Positions 16,334-25,224 of a DNA stretch of 64,000 nucleotides are shown here, in pieces. Both the position numbers and the translations under genes were made by a program. Source of the stretch: Maribacter_C sp047345145 (GTDB taxonomy: Bacteria > Bacteroidota > Bacteroidia > Flavobacteriales > Flavobacteriaceae); contig NZ_JBLFER010000003.1 in assembly GCF_047345145.1 (NCBI RefSeq), positions 333,150 through 397,149 of the forward strand, written 5' to 3'. The notes under the pieces were generated by a model that saw only the letters and a list, made by a program, of their open reading frames with translations, was not told the origin of the DNA and searched no databases. Numbering within the stretch: position 1 is the first letter of the stretch; the number at the start of each line of letters is the position of its first letter.

Positions 16334-17971
16334 ATGTATAGAAAACTTATCTGTTTTTGTATTTCTCTTTTGATTTTCAGTGCATCATTGTTTGGCCAAA
16401 GCGATGAATTTATTCGTGGTTTTGTAATCGATAAGAAAAACAATGAGCCGATTGCCTTTGCAAATATTCGCATAAAGGATAGGGCTTTGGGTATTATATC
16501 TAACATTGATGGTAGTTTTAAAATTCCTTTGAAGTATAAAGATTATGGTGATATTATTGAAATATCATCTATGGGGTATCAAACGCAAGAGATTTTGATT
16601 CAAGATTTTTCAATTTATGAATTGAACAATGTGCGACTGCAACCGGCAATTTTGGAGCTAGAGGAAGCCATAGTTTCCGCACGAAAAAAACGGCGAAGAA
16701 AGCTTTCCGCGAGAGAGATTGTAAAAAAAGCGATTGATAGGTTATTAGAAAATAGCCCTACCAATCCTTATTCGCAAATCGGATATTATCGAGATTATCA
16801 AATTGACAATGAGGCCTATGTCAATCTTAATGAGGGCATATTTGAAGTATTCGACCAAGGTTTCAAGGCGACTGATTCTTCCACAACAAAGGTTCTTATT
16901 TATGATTATAAAGAAAATACAGATTTTGAACGAGATACCTTAGCTAGAATGCCATATGATTATGACTTCAAAGAAGGGGCAAAAATAATAGATAATGGAT
17001 TTCTGAAATCTTATGGAGGAAATGAATTTACAATTCTAAGAGTTCACAATGCCATTCGGAATTACAATATTGATTCACATTCTTTCGTACATCGTTTTGA
17101 TTCCGATTTGTTAAAGGAACACAAATTCTACTTTGAAGAAGATTCCTTTATCTCAGACGAAGTGCTCTATAAAATTAGATTTGAAAAAAGTATTTCTGGT
17201 TATACAGCTCATGGGGTTTTGTTTATTTCAAAATCTGATTTTGCAATACATAAATTAGAATATGCGGTCTATGATAGGCTTTCTGAGAGAAAAGCGAATT
17301 CAATTGATAAAGCGAAGAATAAAAATCAGCTAATGTTCGAAGTAAATACGTCATACCAAAGGCAAGGAGATAAGATGTATTTAAATTATATCTCGTTTCA
17401 TAATTCATTCAAACTTTGGGAGCCACCAAAACTCCGATTAAATTTTGTTGAGATTCGTCATGACATGTCTACCTATTTCAAGGTGCGTGAACAATTTGTG
17501 AAAAGAAGATGGTTTATACTTACGTTTAATAATTTCTTGAGTGCCAATCAAATTCAGAACATTGATCAATTTAGCCTATACTTTAAAGGAAAAAAAATAA
17601 CCCTCGCAGGTTTTTCTGTTTCCGATGATAAGGTAATTCTCTACCCCAAAACTGCTACCAGAAGACAGATTCTCTTAATGAACGAAATTGAAGATGTGGC
17701 TAATGATGGTGGTTTAAATGAAGAAACATTTAAAGTAAAGGCTAAGGGCATAAAGGATGTTGATGGTAATTCGATTGGACAATGGACAACAAAGGATTAT
17801 CATCAGTTTCGTGAGTTTTTCGTGCAACGTATAGAGGTGAAGGGTATACCATCTCAAAATGCTGATTTTATGTTTAATGACAAGCCCATTTTCGATGGTC
17901 AACCAATGAAGAAACCAGAGAACTTTAAGGATTACTGGATGAATACACCACTTCAGAATATTAAAAATTAG
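16334..17971 (+). CDS. Carboxypeptidase-like regulatory domain protein, tandem paralogue 2 (mosaic)
   Basis: 545 residues, same architecture as the gene before. The signal peptide and the first strand (SDEFIRGFVIDKKNNEP) match paralogue 3 almost exactly, while the next ~90 residues (from RIKDRALGIISNIDGSFK to the RKKRRRKLS stretch) are the same as paralogue 1 apart from one residue. The change-over lies near base 16450. This points to gene conversion between neighbours. Same FREFFVQ and WMNTPLQNIKN ends. 4 bp gaps on both sides make a three-gene operon likely. Function unknown. Confidence 0.82.
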   Translation: MYRKLICFCISLLIFSASLFGQSDEFIRGFVIDKKNNEPIAFANIRIKDRALGIISNIDGSFKIPLKYKDYGDIIEISSMGYQTQEILIQDFSIYELNNVRLQPAILELEEAIVSARKKRRRKLSAREIVKKAIDRLLENSPTNPYSQIGYYRDYQIDNEAYVNLNEGIFEVFDQGFKATDSSTTKVLIYDYKENTDFERDTLARMPYDYDFKEGAKIIDNGFLKSYGGNEFTILRVHNAIRNYNIDSHSFVHRFDSDLLKEHKFYFEEDSFISDEVLYKIRFEKSISGYTAHGVLFISKSDFAIHKLEYAVYDRLSERKANSIDKAKNKNQLMFEVNTSYQRQGDKMYLNYISFHNSFKLWEPPKLRLNFVEIRHDMSTYFKVREQFVKRRWFILTFNNFLSANQIQNIDQFSLYFKGKKITLAGFSVSDDKVILYPKTATRRQILLMNEIEDVANDGGLNEETFKVKAKGIKDVDGNSIGQWTTKDYHQFREFFVQRIEVKGIPSQNADFMFNDKPIFDGQPMKKPENFKDYWMNTPLQNIKN

Positions 17972-17975
17972 CTAA

Positions 17976-19595
17976 ATGTCTAGAAAATTCTTTGGTTTAT
18001 GTTTTTCTCTTTTGGCCTTCGGTGCATCATTGTCTGGGCAAAGCGATGAATTTATTCGTGGTTTTGTAATCGATAAGAAAAATAATGAACCAGTTGTCTT
18101 TGCAACCATTCAGATAAAAAATAGGGCAGTGGGTGTGATTTCAAACCAAGATGGCAGTTTTCGATTTCCCAAAAAATTAGATAGGCTTGGTGATTCGTTG
18201 TTAATCTCTTGTTTGGGATATCAAAATAAAGCAGTTTCCATAGATGAGCTATCATTAATTACAACAAATCGTATTTTGCTTGCGCCGTCTTTATTAGAAC
18301 TTAATGAAGCCGTTGTCTTGGGCAAACGAAATAGAGAGCCATCTCCCAGACAAATTATTAGACGCGCTATTAAGTACATACCAGATAATTACCCTTTGCA
18401 ACCATTTGCTACTGTAGGTTATTACAGAGACTATCAATTAAAAAACAATGAGTATACTAATTTGAATGAAGCTATAGTAAAGGTGTTCGACCAGGGTTTC
18501 GAAAATAATGATTTGGCAAGTACCAAAGTGAAACTCTACGATTATGTAAGAAATACAGATTTCCCAAGAGATTCAATTGCTTCAAAACCATACGATTATG
18601 CCAATCGCAGTAAAATAATTCAAAATGCTTACTTAGATAGTTTTGGTGGAAACGAGTTTAGTATATTAAGAATGCATGATGCGATACGAAATTTTAGTGT
18701 GAAAACCTTTTCGTTTGTGAATAGGTTTAATAAAGACCTACTAAAGAATCATAGTTTTTCAAAAGAACGGGATGTTTCTTTCAATGGGGAGCAGATGTTC
18801 GTTTTAAATCTTGAAAAGGGTAGACTACGAATTCCAGCGTTTACAGGAGAAGTGCTTAACTCGGCCTTTTCAGCAAAGGGTAAAATTTATATCTCTCAAA
18901 CAAACTATGCCATACATAAGTTTATGTATGAGTTATACGATCATAATTCAGATAGAAAAGGTAAATATTTAAAAAAAGGAAAATTGGTTTTTGAAGTATC
19001 CGTAGAATATCGTGCTGAAGATGATAAGATGTTTCCCAATTACATATCTTTTCATAATATATTTCAAGTGAGAATTGCAAAACTTAAGGTGGAAAGTATT
19101 GATTTTGATTTAGAATCAAAGCGTTTCGTGATTAAGTTTAACAAGCCTCCCACATTTCTATCCGCAAAAGAAAAAGGAAACTATTTGATGGAATATAAGG
19201 GGAAAAAGGTAAAAATAAAGGAGCTAAGACCAGTTGGTAATGAAGTCTATTTATATCCAAATTCAATATCGTTCAAGACAATAAATGAAGAGCTAACTGA
19301 GATATATCAGGAAAATGGTCAGCTTCCTTATGGTCTCATTCATTTTTCTTTCGTTGATATTGCCGATGAAATGGGTAATGTGATAAACCAATTTGAATAT
19401 AAGAATGTAAATCAGTTCCGTGAATTCTTCGTGCAAAGAGTGCAATCAAATAGTAAAAGTCCAAGGGACAGTTTGTATTTGAACAAAACCAGGCCTATTT
19501 TCAAAAACCAACCTGTTGTAAAACCAAAAAATTTAGATGAATTTTGGATGAATACGCCTCTGAAAAAAATAAACAAAAAAACCGCCTCTAATTAG
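17976..19595 (+). CDS. Carboxypeptidase-like regulatory domain protein, tandem paralogue 3
   Basis: 539 residues, signal peptide to about residue 21, regulatory-like beta domain to about residue 105, then the shared C-terminal domain with FREFFVQ and WMNTPLKK. It is the most diverged of the three (for example it lacks the RKKRRRK basic stretch, having GKRNREPS instead), except for its first ~40 codons, which are close to paralogue 2. Its stop codon lies inside the stem-loop of a strong terminator at 19580-19607. Function unknown. Confidence 0.82.
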   Translation: MSRKFFGLCFSLLAFGASLSGQSDEFIRGFVIDKKNNEPVVFATIQIKNRAVGVISNQDGSFRFPKKLDRLGDSLLISCLGYQNKAVSIDELSLITTNRILLAPSLLELNEAVVLGKRNREPSPRQIIRRAIKYIPDNYPLQPFATVGYYRDYQLKNNEYTNLNEAIVKVFDQGFENNDLASTKVKLYDYVRNTDFPRDSIASKPYDYANRSKIIQNAYLDSFGGNEFSILRMHDAIRNFSVKTFSFVNRFNKDLLKNHSFSKERDVSFNGEQMFVLNLEKGRLRIPAFTGEVLNSAFSAKGKIYISQTNYAIHKFMYELYDHNSDRKGKYLKKGKLVFEVSVEYRAEDDKMFPNYISFHNIFQVRIAKLKVESIDFDLESKRFVIKFNKPPTFLSAKEKGNYLMEYKGKKVKIKELRPVGNEVYLYPNSISFKTINEELTEIYQENGQLPYGLIHFSFVDIADEMGNVINQFEYKNVNQFREFFVQRVQSNSKSPRDSLYLNKTRPIFKNQPVVKPKNLDEFWMNTPLKKINKKTASN

Positions 19596-19607
19596 TTAAA
19601 GGCGGTT
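19580..19607 (+). terminator. Rho-independent terminator of the three-paralogue operon
   Basis: AACCGCCT (19580-19587) pairs with AGGCGGTT (19600-19607), followed by TTT; the minus strand side carries a longer T run, so it may work in both directions and also end the GSII transcript, whose stop is 24 bases away. Confidence 0.8.
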
Positions 19608-19630
19608 TTTAGTACAACAATTTAATCTAA

Positions 19631-20641
19631 CTATACGTCAGCTGTTTTCACTGTTTTCACAATTCGAGCTGCAATTTTGTATGGGTCACCGTTAGAAGCC
19701 GGTCTACGATCTTCTAACCAGCCTTTCCATCCTTTTTCAACCGTAATAATCGGAATACGAATAGATGCTCCTCTATCAGATACGCCATAGCTGAAATCAT
19801 GAATGGAAGCAGTTTCGTGAAGTCCAGTTAAACGTTGATCATTGAATTCACCGTAAACCGCAATATGCTCTGCAGTAACTGGTCTGAACGCTTCACATAT
19901 TTTTTCATATACTTCTTGAGAACCGCAAGTTCTCAAAGTTGTGTTTGAGAAGTTAGCATGCATACCAGAACCATTCCAATCACCTTTAACTGGTTTTGGG
20001 TGGTATTCAATGTACCATCCGTAGCTTTCCGTCAAACGATCTAATAAATATCTCGCAACCCAGATTTCATCACCCGCTTTTTTAGCTCCTTTGGCGAATA
20101 ATTGAAATTCCCATTGCCCACTAGCAACTTCTTGGTTGATACCTTCAAAGTTCAATCCGGCAGCGATACATAAATCAGCATGCTCTTCAACAAATGATCT
20201 TCCGTGTGTATTTTTTCCACCTACAGAGCAGTAGTACATTCCTTGAGGTCCAGGATATCCACCTACAGGAAAACCTAAAGGCAATTGCGTAGCTGTATCC
20301 ATAATGAAATACTCTTGTTCAAACCCAAACCAGAAATCATTATCACCATCGTCAATAGTTGCTCTTGAATTTGATTCATGTGGAGTTCCGTCAGCATTTA
20401 ATACTTCGGTCATTACTAAGAATCCATTTTCACGTGCTGGATCAGGATATATAGCAACCGGTTTTAACAAACAGTCAGAAGATCCACCTTCTGCTTGTTT
20501 GGTTGAGCTTCCATCAAAAGACCACATCGGGCAGTCTTCCAATTTACCGCTAAAATCTTCTTCGACTTTCGTTTTGCTTCTAAGGTTAGCGGTTGGCTTG
20601 TAACCGTCTAACCAGATGTACTCTAATTTAGATTTACTCAT
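19631..20641 (-). CDS. Glutamine synthetase, type II (eukaryote-like)
   Basis: Start chosen at ATG 20641 (MSKSKLEYIWLDGYKP), giving 336 residues; the open frame runs 14 codons further upstream without homology-like sequence. WSFDGSSTKQAEGGSSD (residues ~40-56), the beta-grasp domain, FGFEQEYFI around 105, GDWNGSGMHANFS around 220 and the arginine-rich SIRIP segment follow GSII enzymes, which are shorter than bacterial GSI. It makes glutamine from glutamate, ammonia and ATP. It is divergently arranged with a type III enzyme, so two unrelated glutamine synthetases share one 210-bp control region. Confidence 0.92.
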   Translation of the reverse strand: MSKSKLEYIWLDGYKPTANLRSKTKVEEDFSGKLEDCPMWSFDGSSTKQAEGGSSDCLLKPVAIYPDPARENGFLVMTEVLNADGTPHESNSRATIDDGDNDFWFGFEQEYFIMDTATQLPLGFPVGGYPGPQGMYYCSVGGKNTHGRSFVEEHADLCIAAGLNFEGINQEVASGQWEFQLFAKGAKKAGDEIWVARYLLDRLTESYGWYIEYHPKPVKGDWNGSGMHANFSNTTLRTCGSQEVYEKICEAFRPVTAEHIAVYGEFNDQRLTGLHETASIHDFSYGVSDRGASIRIPIITVEKGWKGWLEDRRPASNGDPYKIAARIVKTVKTADV

Positions 20642-20680
20642 AATAGGGTTCGTTAATTTTTCGAATTTTAAAAAGACAAG

Positions 20681-20688
20681 CAAAAATA
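20681..20688 (-). promoter_or_regulatory. Possible -7 box for the GSII gene
   Basis: On the minus strand TATTTTTG fits the Bacteroidota TAnnTTTG -7 box, 40 bases upstream of ATG 20641. No clear -33 TTTG is seen at the proper distance, so this is weak. Confidence 0.35.
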
Positions 20689-20776
20689 TGTTTTTTGCCG
20701 AAGTATTAAAATTTCATGGGGGTATTTTTGTTAAAAGTTATAATTTTTCCCATTAACCCCAAATTTTATAGGGTAA

Positions 20777-20810
20777 TTTGTAAAATAGTTAATAATAGAT
20801 GCTAATTTTG
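20777..20810 (+). promoter_or_regulatory. Probable promoter of the GSIII gene
   Basis: TTTG at 20777-20780 and TAATTTTG at 20803-20810 with a 22-base spacer match the Bacteroidota -33/-7 pattern (TTTG ... TAnnTTTG). ATG 20853 follows 43 bases later. Confidence 0.6.
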
Positions 20811-20852
20811 TCAGATCAATAAAAAATTAGATATCTCAAAGCGCCCAGAATT

Positions 20853-23039
20853 ATGTCAAGAACAAGATTTGAAGCTATTATAGAAAGTCAGAAAAGAAAA
20901 CGAATCAATATTAAAGAAGAAGGAAGGCGTTCAGAGCTTTTTGCTCAAAACGTTTTTAATGAGGAAAGAATGCTCCAGTATCTTACAAAAGATGCACTTG
21001 AAAGTGTTCAAAGTGCCATTTTCTCCGGATCAAAAATTGACCGTAAAATGGCAGATCAAGTTGCGGAGGCAATGAAAGGTTGGGCTATTAGTATGGGCGC
21101 TACTCATTATACACATTGGTTTCAACCACTTACAGGTTCGACAGCTGAAAAACATGATGCTTTTTTTGATTTATTACCAGACGGAAGAGCTCTGGAAAAG
21201 TTTGGTGGTGGGCAGTTAGTTCAGCAAGAGCCTGATGCATCTAGTTTTCCGAGTGGAGGAATACGAAATACCTTCGAAGCAAGAGGTTACACAGCTTGGG
21301 ATCCTACCTCACCAGCTTTCATTTATGAGACTACTTTGTGTATTCCAACAATCTTTGTTTCCTATACGGGAGAAGCTTTGGATAATAAAGCTCCATTGCT
21401 TAGAGCCTTACATGCTGTTGATGAGGCTGCGACAGCCGTAGCAAAATATTTTGATAAAAATGTATCAAAAGTAAATGCTACTTTAGGATGGGAGCAAGAG
21501 TATTTTCTAATAGACAAAGCGCTCGCGAATTCAAGATCTGATATCAGTCTGACAGGTCGAACTTTAGTTGGACATGCAGCCGCGAAAGGCCAGCAGTTAG
21601 ATGATCACTATTTTGGAGTTATTCCAGGAAGGGTTTTAAGTTTTATGAGCGATCTCGAAAAGGAATGCACGAAGTTGGGCATTCCAGTAAAGACAAGACA
21701 CAATGAAGTAGCACCAAATCAGTTTGAACTGGCCCCTGTTTTTGAAGAAGCGAACTTGGCAGTAGATCACAATTTATTGCTCATGGATGTCATGGATAAG
21801 ATTGCTGACAAACACGGCTTCAAGGTCCTTTTTCATGAAAAGCCTTTTGCTGGTATCAATGGTTCAGGTAAACACAACAATTGGTCATTGGCTACCAACA
21901 CGGGAGTTAATTTATTGAGTCCGGGTTCAACACCTATGAAGAACCTCCAATTTTTAACCTTTTTTATTAATACCATTAAAGCAGTCGATACCTACGAAGA
22001 GTTGTTGCGTTCTTCTATTGCTTCCGCCGGAAATGATCACAGACTTGGTGCTAATGAAGCACCACCGGCTATTCTTTCTATTTTTATTGGTACACAACTA
22101 AGTCGGGTTTTAGATGAGTTGGAGGGGGTATCTAAAGGAAAACTATCCCCAGAAGAAAAAACAGAACTCAAATTGAATGTAGTTGGTAAGATTCCTGAAA
22201 TATTGATGGATAATACAGATCGCAACAGAACATCACCTTTTGCGTTTACCGGAAACAAATTTGAAATACGCGGTGTTGGTTCAAAGGCGAATTGCGCGAA
22301 GCCAATGACCATTCTAAATACAATAGTCGCGAAGCAATTAATAGCCTTTAAAAAAGAGGTAGATGCTTTAGTAGATAAGAAAAATCTAAAGAAAGATGAG
22401 GCGGTTTTTAATGTCCTTAGAGAATACATTAAAACCTCTAAAAGAATTCGCTTTGACGGTGATGGGTATAGCGATGACTGGGAAAAAGAAGCTAAAAAAC
22501 GAAAATTAAGCAATAATAAAACCACACCCGAAGCACTTCAAGTACTGAATTCAAAGGAAAGTTTAGATCTTTTCAAGTCGATGAAAGTGATGAGCGAAAT
22601 TGAAGTCAAGGCAAGACAAGAGGTCGAGCTGGAAGCTTATATTTTACACTTGCAAATTGAAGGGCGCGTTTTTAGTGAGTTGGTCTACGGGCATATTATT
22701 CCCGCTTCAATCACTTATCAAAATAAGCTAATTAAAAATGTTTTAGGTCTAAAAGACATCTATGGCGCTGCTCATAAAAAGCTTTCTGAAGGACAATCAA
22801 ATATCATCGAGCAAATTGCAGAGCATATTGTTGCCCTTAAAAAGAAAACAGATGCAATGACGGAAGCTAGAAAGAAGGCAAATAAGTTGACTGATAGTCA
22901 TAAGAAAGCATTTGCCTATGCCGAAAATATTAAGCCTTATTTTGATGAAATTCGCCAGCATTCTGATAAGCTTGAGCAATTGGTTGATGATCAATTATGG
23001 CCGTTAACAAAATATAGAGAGCTTTTGTTTATAAAGTAG
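20853..23039 (+). CDS. glnN: Glutamine synthetase, type III
   Basis: 728 residues, the length typical of GSIII from Bacteroidota and cyanobacteria. Hallmarks: THWFQPLTGSTAEKHD around residue 87, GWEQEYFLID around 208, the ammonium/glutamate site FHEKPFAGINGSGKHNNWS around 328 and NDHRLGANEAPPAI around 395. The C-terminal ~200 residues are helical, as in other GSIII dodecamers. It assimilates ammonia and is usually induced under nitrogen limitation. Divergent from GSII; the glnK-amtB operon lies 26 kb away. Confident call. Confidence 0.94.
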   Translation: MSRTRFEAIIESQKRKRINIKEEGRRSELFAQNVFNEERMLQYLTKDALESVQSAIFSGSKIDRKMADQVAEAMKGWAISMGATHYTHWFQPLTGSTAEKHDAFFDLLPDGRALEKFGGGQLVQQEPDASSFPSGGIRNTFEARGYTAWDPTSPAFIYETTLCIPTIFVSYTGEALDNKAPLLRALHAVDEAATAVAKYFDKNVSKVNATLGWEQEYFLIDKALANSRSDISLTGRTLVGHAAAKGQQLDDHYFGVIPGRVLSFMSDLEKECTKLGIPVKTRHNEVAPNQFELAPVFEEANLAVDHNLLLMDVMDKIADKHGFKVLFHEKPFAGINGSGKHNNWSLATNTGVNLLSPGSTPMKNLQFLTFFINTIKAVDTYEELLRSSIASAGNDHRLGANEAPPAILSIFIGTQLSRVLDELEGVSKGKLSPEEKTELKLNVVGKIPEILMDNTDRNRTSPFAFTGNKFEIRGVGSKANCAKPMTILNTIVAKQLIAFKKEVDALVDKKNLKKDEAVFNVLREYIKTSKRIRFDGDGYSDDWEKEAKKRKLSNNKTTPEALQVLNSKESLDLFKSMKVMSEIEVKARQEVELEAYILHLQIEGRVFSELVYGHIIPASITYQNKLIKNVLGLKDIYGAAHKKLSEGQSNIIEQIAEHIVALKKKTDAMTEARKKANKLTDSHKKAFAYAENIKPYFDEIRQHSDKLEQLVDDQLWPLTKYRELLFIK

Positions 23040-23098
23040 GCCCAAGTAATCCTAAATGATTTAGGCAATTCACTTATTTTTGCCACAAACTTCGAAGA

Positions 23099-24277
23099 AT
23101 GAGCTCATCCCATAGTGAAAGATATAATCAGAGAGGTGTTTCCGCCTCGAAAGAGGACGTTCACAATGCTATTAAAAATATTGATAAAGGACTTTTCCCT
23201 AAGGCTTTTTGCAAGATAGTTCCAGATTATTTAACCAATGATGATGATTATTGCTTGATTATGCATGCCGATGGTGCCGGAACAAAATCTTCTTTAGCCT
23301 ATATGTATTGGAAGGAGACAGGAGATGTTTCAGTCTGGAAAGGTATTGCTCAAGACGCTCTTATCATGAATATTGATGATTTAATTTGTGTTGGAGCTAC
23401 GGATAATATTATGCTTTCTTCCACTATCGGGCGAAACAAAAACTTGATTACAGGGGAAGTTTTATCTGCTATTATAAATGGCACTGAAGAACTGATTGCT
23501 GACTTAAAAAATCACGGAATAACGATTCACTCAACAGGGGGAGAAACAGCTGATGTGGGTGATTTAGTACGAACTATTATTGTTGATTCAACAGTTACCG
23601 CGCGTATGAAAAGAAGTGATGTAATTGACAACGCCAATATACAAGCAGGTGATGTTATTGTAGGTTTGGCTTCTTTTGGTCAATCTACTTATGAAACGGA
23701 GTATAATGGTGGAATGGGAAGTAACGGATTAACCTCTGCCCGTCACGATGTTTTTTCTAAATATTTGGCTGAGATCTATCCGGAAAGTTTTGATGCTTCG
23801 GTTCCAGAAGACTTGGTGTATTCTGGTAGTACTAAGTTGACCGATACTGTTGAGGGTTCTCCATTAGATGCGGGTAAATTGGTATTATCTCCAACTAGAA
23901 CTTATGCTCCAATTGTAAAGAAAATCCTTGAGAAATATACATCCGAAGATATACACGGTATGGTACATTGTAGTGGAGGTGCTCAAACCAAAATATTGCA
24001 TTTTATAGACCAATTCCATATTGTCAAAGACAACCTTTTTCCGATTCCACCTTTATTCAAACTAATTCAAGAGCAGTCCGGAACAGATTGGAAAGAAATG
24101 TATCAAGTTTTTAATTGCGGGCATCGCTTAGAACTGTATGTTAATGAAGCTGTGGCACAAGATTTGATTAACATATCGAGCAGTTTTAATGTAGATGCTA
24201 AAATCATTGGTAGGGTAGAGGAGAATCCTTCGAAAAAGCTTACTATAAAAAGTGAGTTCGGAACCTTTGTTTACTAG
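23099..24277 (+). CDS. purM: Phosphoribosylformylglycinamidine cyclo-ligase (AIR synthetase)
   Basis: 392 residues, the longer form found in Bacteroidota. Features: MHADGAGTKSSLAYMYW (residues ~55-71), STGGETADVGDLVRTIIVD (around 145), GMGSNGLTSARH (around 204) and VHCSGGAQTKI (around 289) correspond to the PurM/PurL ATP-grasp-like superfamily motifs. It closes the imidazole ring in purine synthesis, FGAM to AIR, with ATP. Follows glnN by 60 bp on the same strand; a link by supply of glutamine-derived nitrogen is only contextual. Confidence 0.9.
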   Translation: MSSSHSERYNQRGVSASKEDVHNAIKNIDKGLFPKAFCKIVPDYLTNDDDYCLIMHADGAGTKSSLAYMYWKETGDVSVWKGIAQDALIMNIDDLICVGATDNIMLSSTIGRNKNLITGEVLSAIINGTEELIADLKNHGITIHSTGGETADVGDLVRTIIVDSTVTARMKRSDVIDNANIQAGDVIVGLASFGQSTYETEYNGGMGSNGLTSARHDVFSKYLAEIYPESFDASVPEDLVYSGSTKLTDTVEGSPLDAGKLVLSPTRTYAPIVKKILEKYTSEDIHGMVHCSGGAQTKILHFIDQFHIVKDNLFPIPPLFKLIQEQSGTDWKEMYQVFNCGHRLELYVNEAVAQDLINISSSFNVDAKIIGRVEENPSKKLTIKSEFGTFVY

Positions 24278-24328
24278 GGTATACGAATAGCCTGAATACT
24301 GCGTTTTGTATAGTAAATGTCCCTTACT

Positions 24329-24772
24329 ATGGAAAGAAAACAGTTTTTAAGAACCTTAGGAGCAGGTGCGGCTTTTGCACTTACTTTTCCATGTGTGCAT
24401 GGATGCTCGAAAGATGAGAATCAAAACGGAACTATTGTTGTTGAACCTACCAATGTAGATTTTACAATTGATTTAACATCTGCTGAAGCAGCTAATCTTG
24501 GTGAAAATGGAGGCTTTATTTTAAAAAGGTTGGTCGTTATCGCTAAGAACTTAGAAGGTCAATATATCGCGGCGAGTCAAGTTTGTAGTCATGAAGCATA
24601 TGATCAAGTTCGATTTGTAAATCAACAAGGGGGTATTTTTTACTGTGATGTGCATGGTTCACAATTTGAGCAAAATGGTACTCCTTTGAACCAAATTGGT
24701 AGCAATCCTGCTAAAACATTAAAAATTTACAATACTGAACTTAACGGAGATATTCTTCGGGTTTTTGAATAG
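24329..24772 (+). CDS. Rieske [2Fe-2S] protein, exported lipoprotein
   Basis: I choose ATG 24329 (MERKQFLRTLGAG); ATG 24317, four codons upstream, is also possible. The N-terminus is Tat-like (ERKQFL, with RK instead of RR) and ends at VHGC, a lipobox. Rieske cluster ligands are CSH (around residue 85) and YCDVHGSQF (around 108), that is C-x-H and C-x2-H. It carries a 2Fe-2S cluster in the periplasm. Downstream are thioredoxin-like, ApbE and DUF genes, so it may be an electron carrier in that redox module. 17 bp separate it from the next gene. Confidence 0.85.
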   Translation: MERKQFLRTLGAGAAFALTFPCVHGCSKDENQNGTIVVEPTNVDFTIDLTSAEAANLGENGGFILKRLVVIAKNLEGQYIAASQVCSHEAYDQVRFVNQQGGIFYCDVHGSQFEQNGTPLNQIGSNPAKTLKIYNTELNGDILRVFE

Positions 24773-24789
24773 ACACTAAAACGTTTCTT

Positions 24790-25224
24790 GTGAAAATAGT
24801 TGCCCCAATACTACTATTTCTTTTTTCAGTTTGCACTTTTGCGCAAGACTGGAAAGCAACTTATACCGACGCACTGGCTTCCTCTTCTTCTGAAGACAAA
24901 CCAATTATTTTGGTTTTTGCTGGCTCAGATTGGTGTGCACCATGTATCAAATTAGATAAAACTATTTGGCAATCAGAAGAGTTCAAATCATACTCCAAGG
25001 AGAATTTTGTTATTTATAAAGCTGACTTTCCTAGAAAGAAAGTAAACAGATTACCTGAACATTTAGCGGAACAGAATGCCAGCTTGGCAGAACGTTTTAA
25101 TTCCAAAGGACATTTTCCACTTGTGGTCGTATTAAACTCTGAAGAGCAAGTTTTGGGTAAAATTGGGTATGAGAAAGTAGCTCCTCCTGAATACATTGCT
25201 CTATTAAAAAATTGCCTAGAGTGA
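24790..25224 (+). CDS. Thioredoxin-like exported protein (CAPC active site)
   Basis: 144 residues from a GTG start (24790); residues 1-18 are a signal peptide ending CTFAQ. The thioredoxin-like domain has DWCAPCIKLD around residue 46 (CxxC = CAPC) and a PLVVVLN cis-proline segment. It would act as a disulfide reductase or isomerase in the periplasm. Its stop overlaps the apbE start (GTGA at 25221-25224), which shows translational coupling; thioredoxin-like genes often accompany apbE/DUF4266/DUF3570 sets. Confidence 0.85.
   Translation: MKIVAPILLFLFSVCTFAQDWKATYTDALASSSSEDKPIILVFAGSDWCAPCIKLDKTIWQSEEFKSYSKENFVIYKADFPRKKVNRLPEHLAEQNASLAERFNSKGHFPLVVVLNSEEQVLGKIGYEKVAPPEYIALLKNCLE

Noticed and set aside
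20642..20683. Longer N-terminus for the GSII gene (extra 14 residues)
   Set aside because: The extra residues have no resemblance to GSII starts and would cover the likely promoter; MSKSKLEYIWLDGYKP is the normal beginning.
22037..22525. 162-codon minus-strand frame inside glnN
   Set aside because: Antisense shadow of a strongly conserved GSIII gene; no independent signal.
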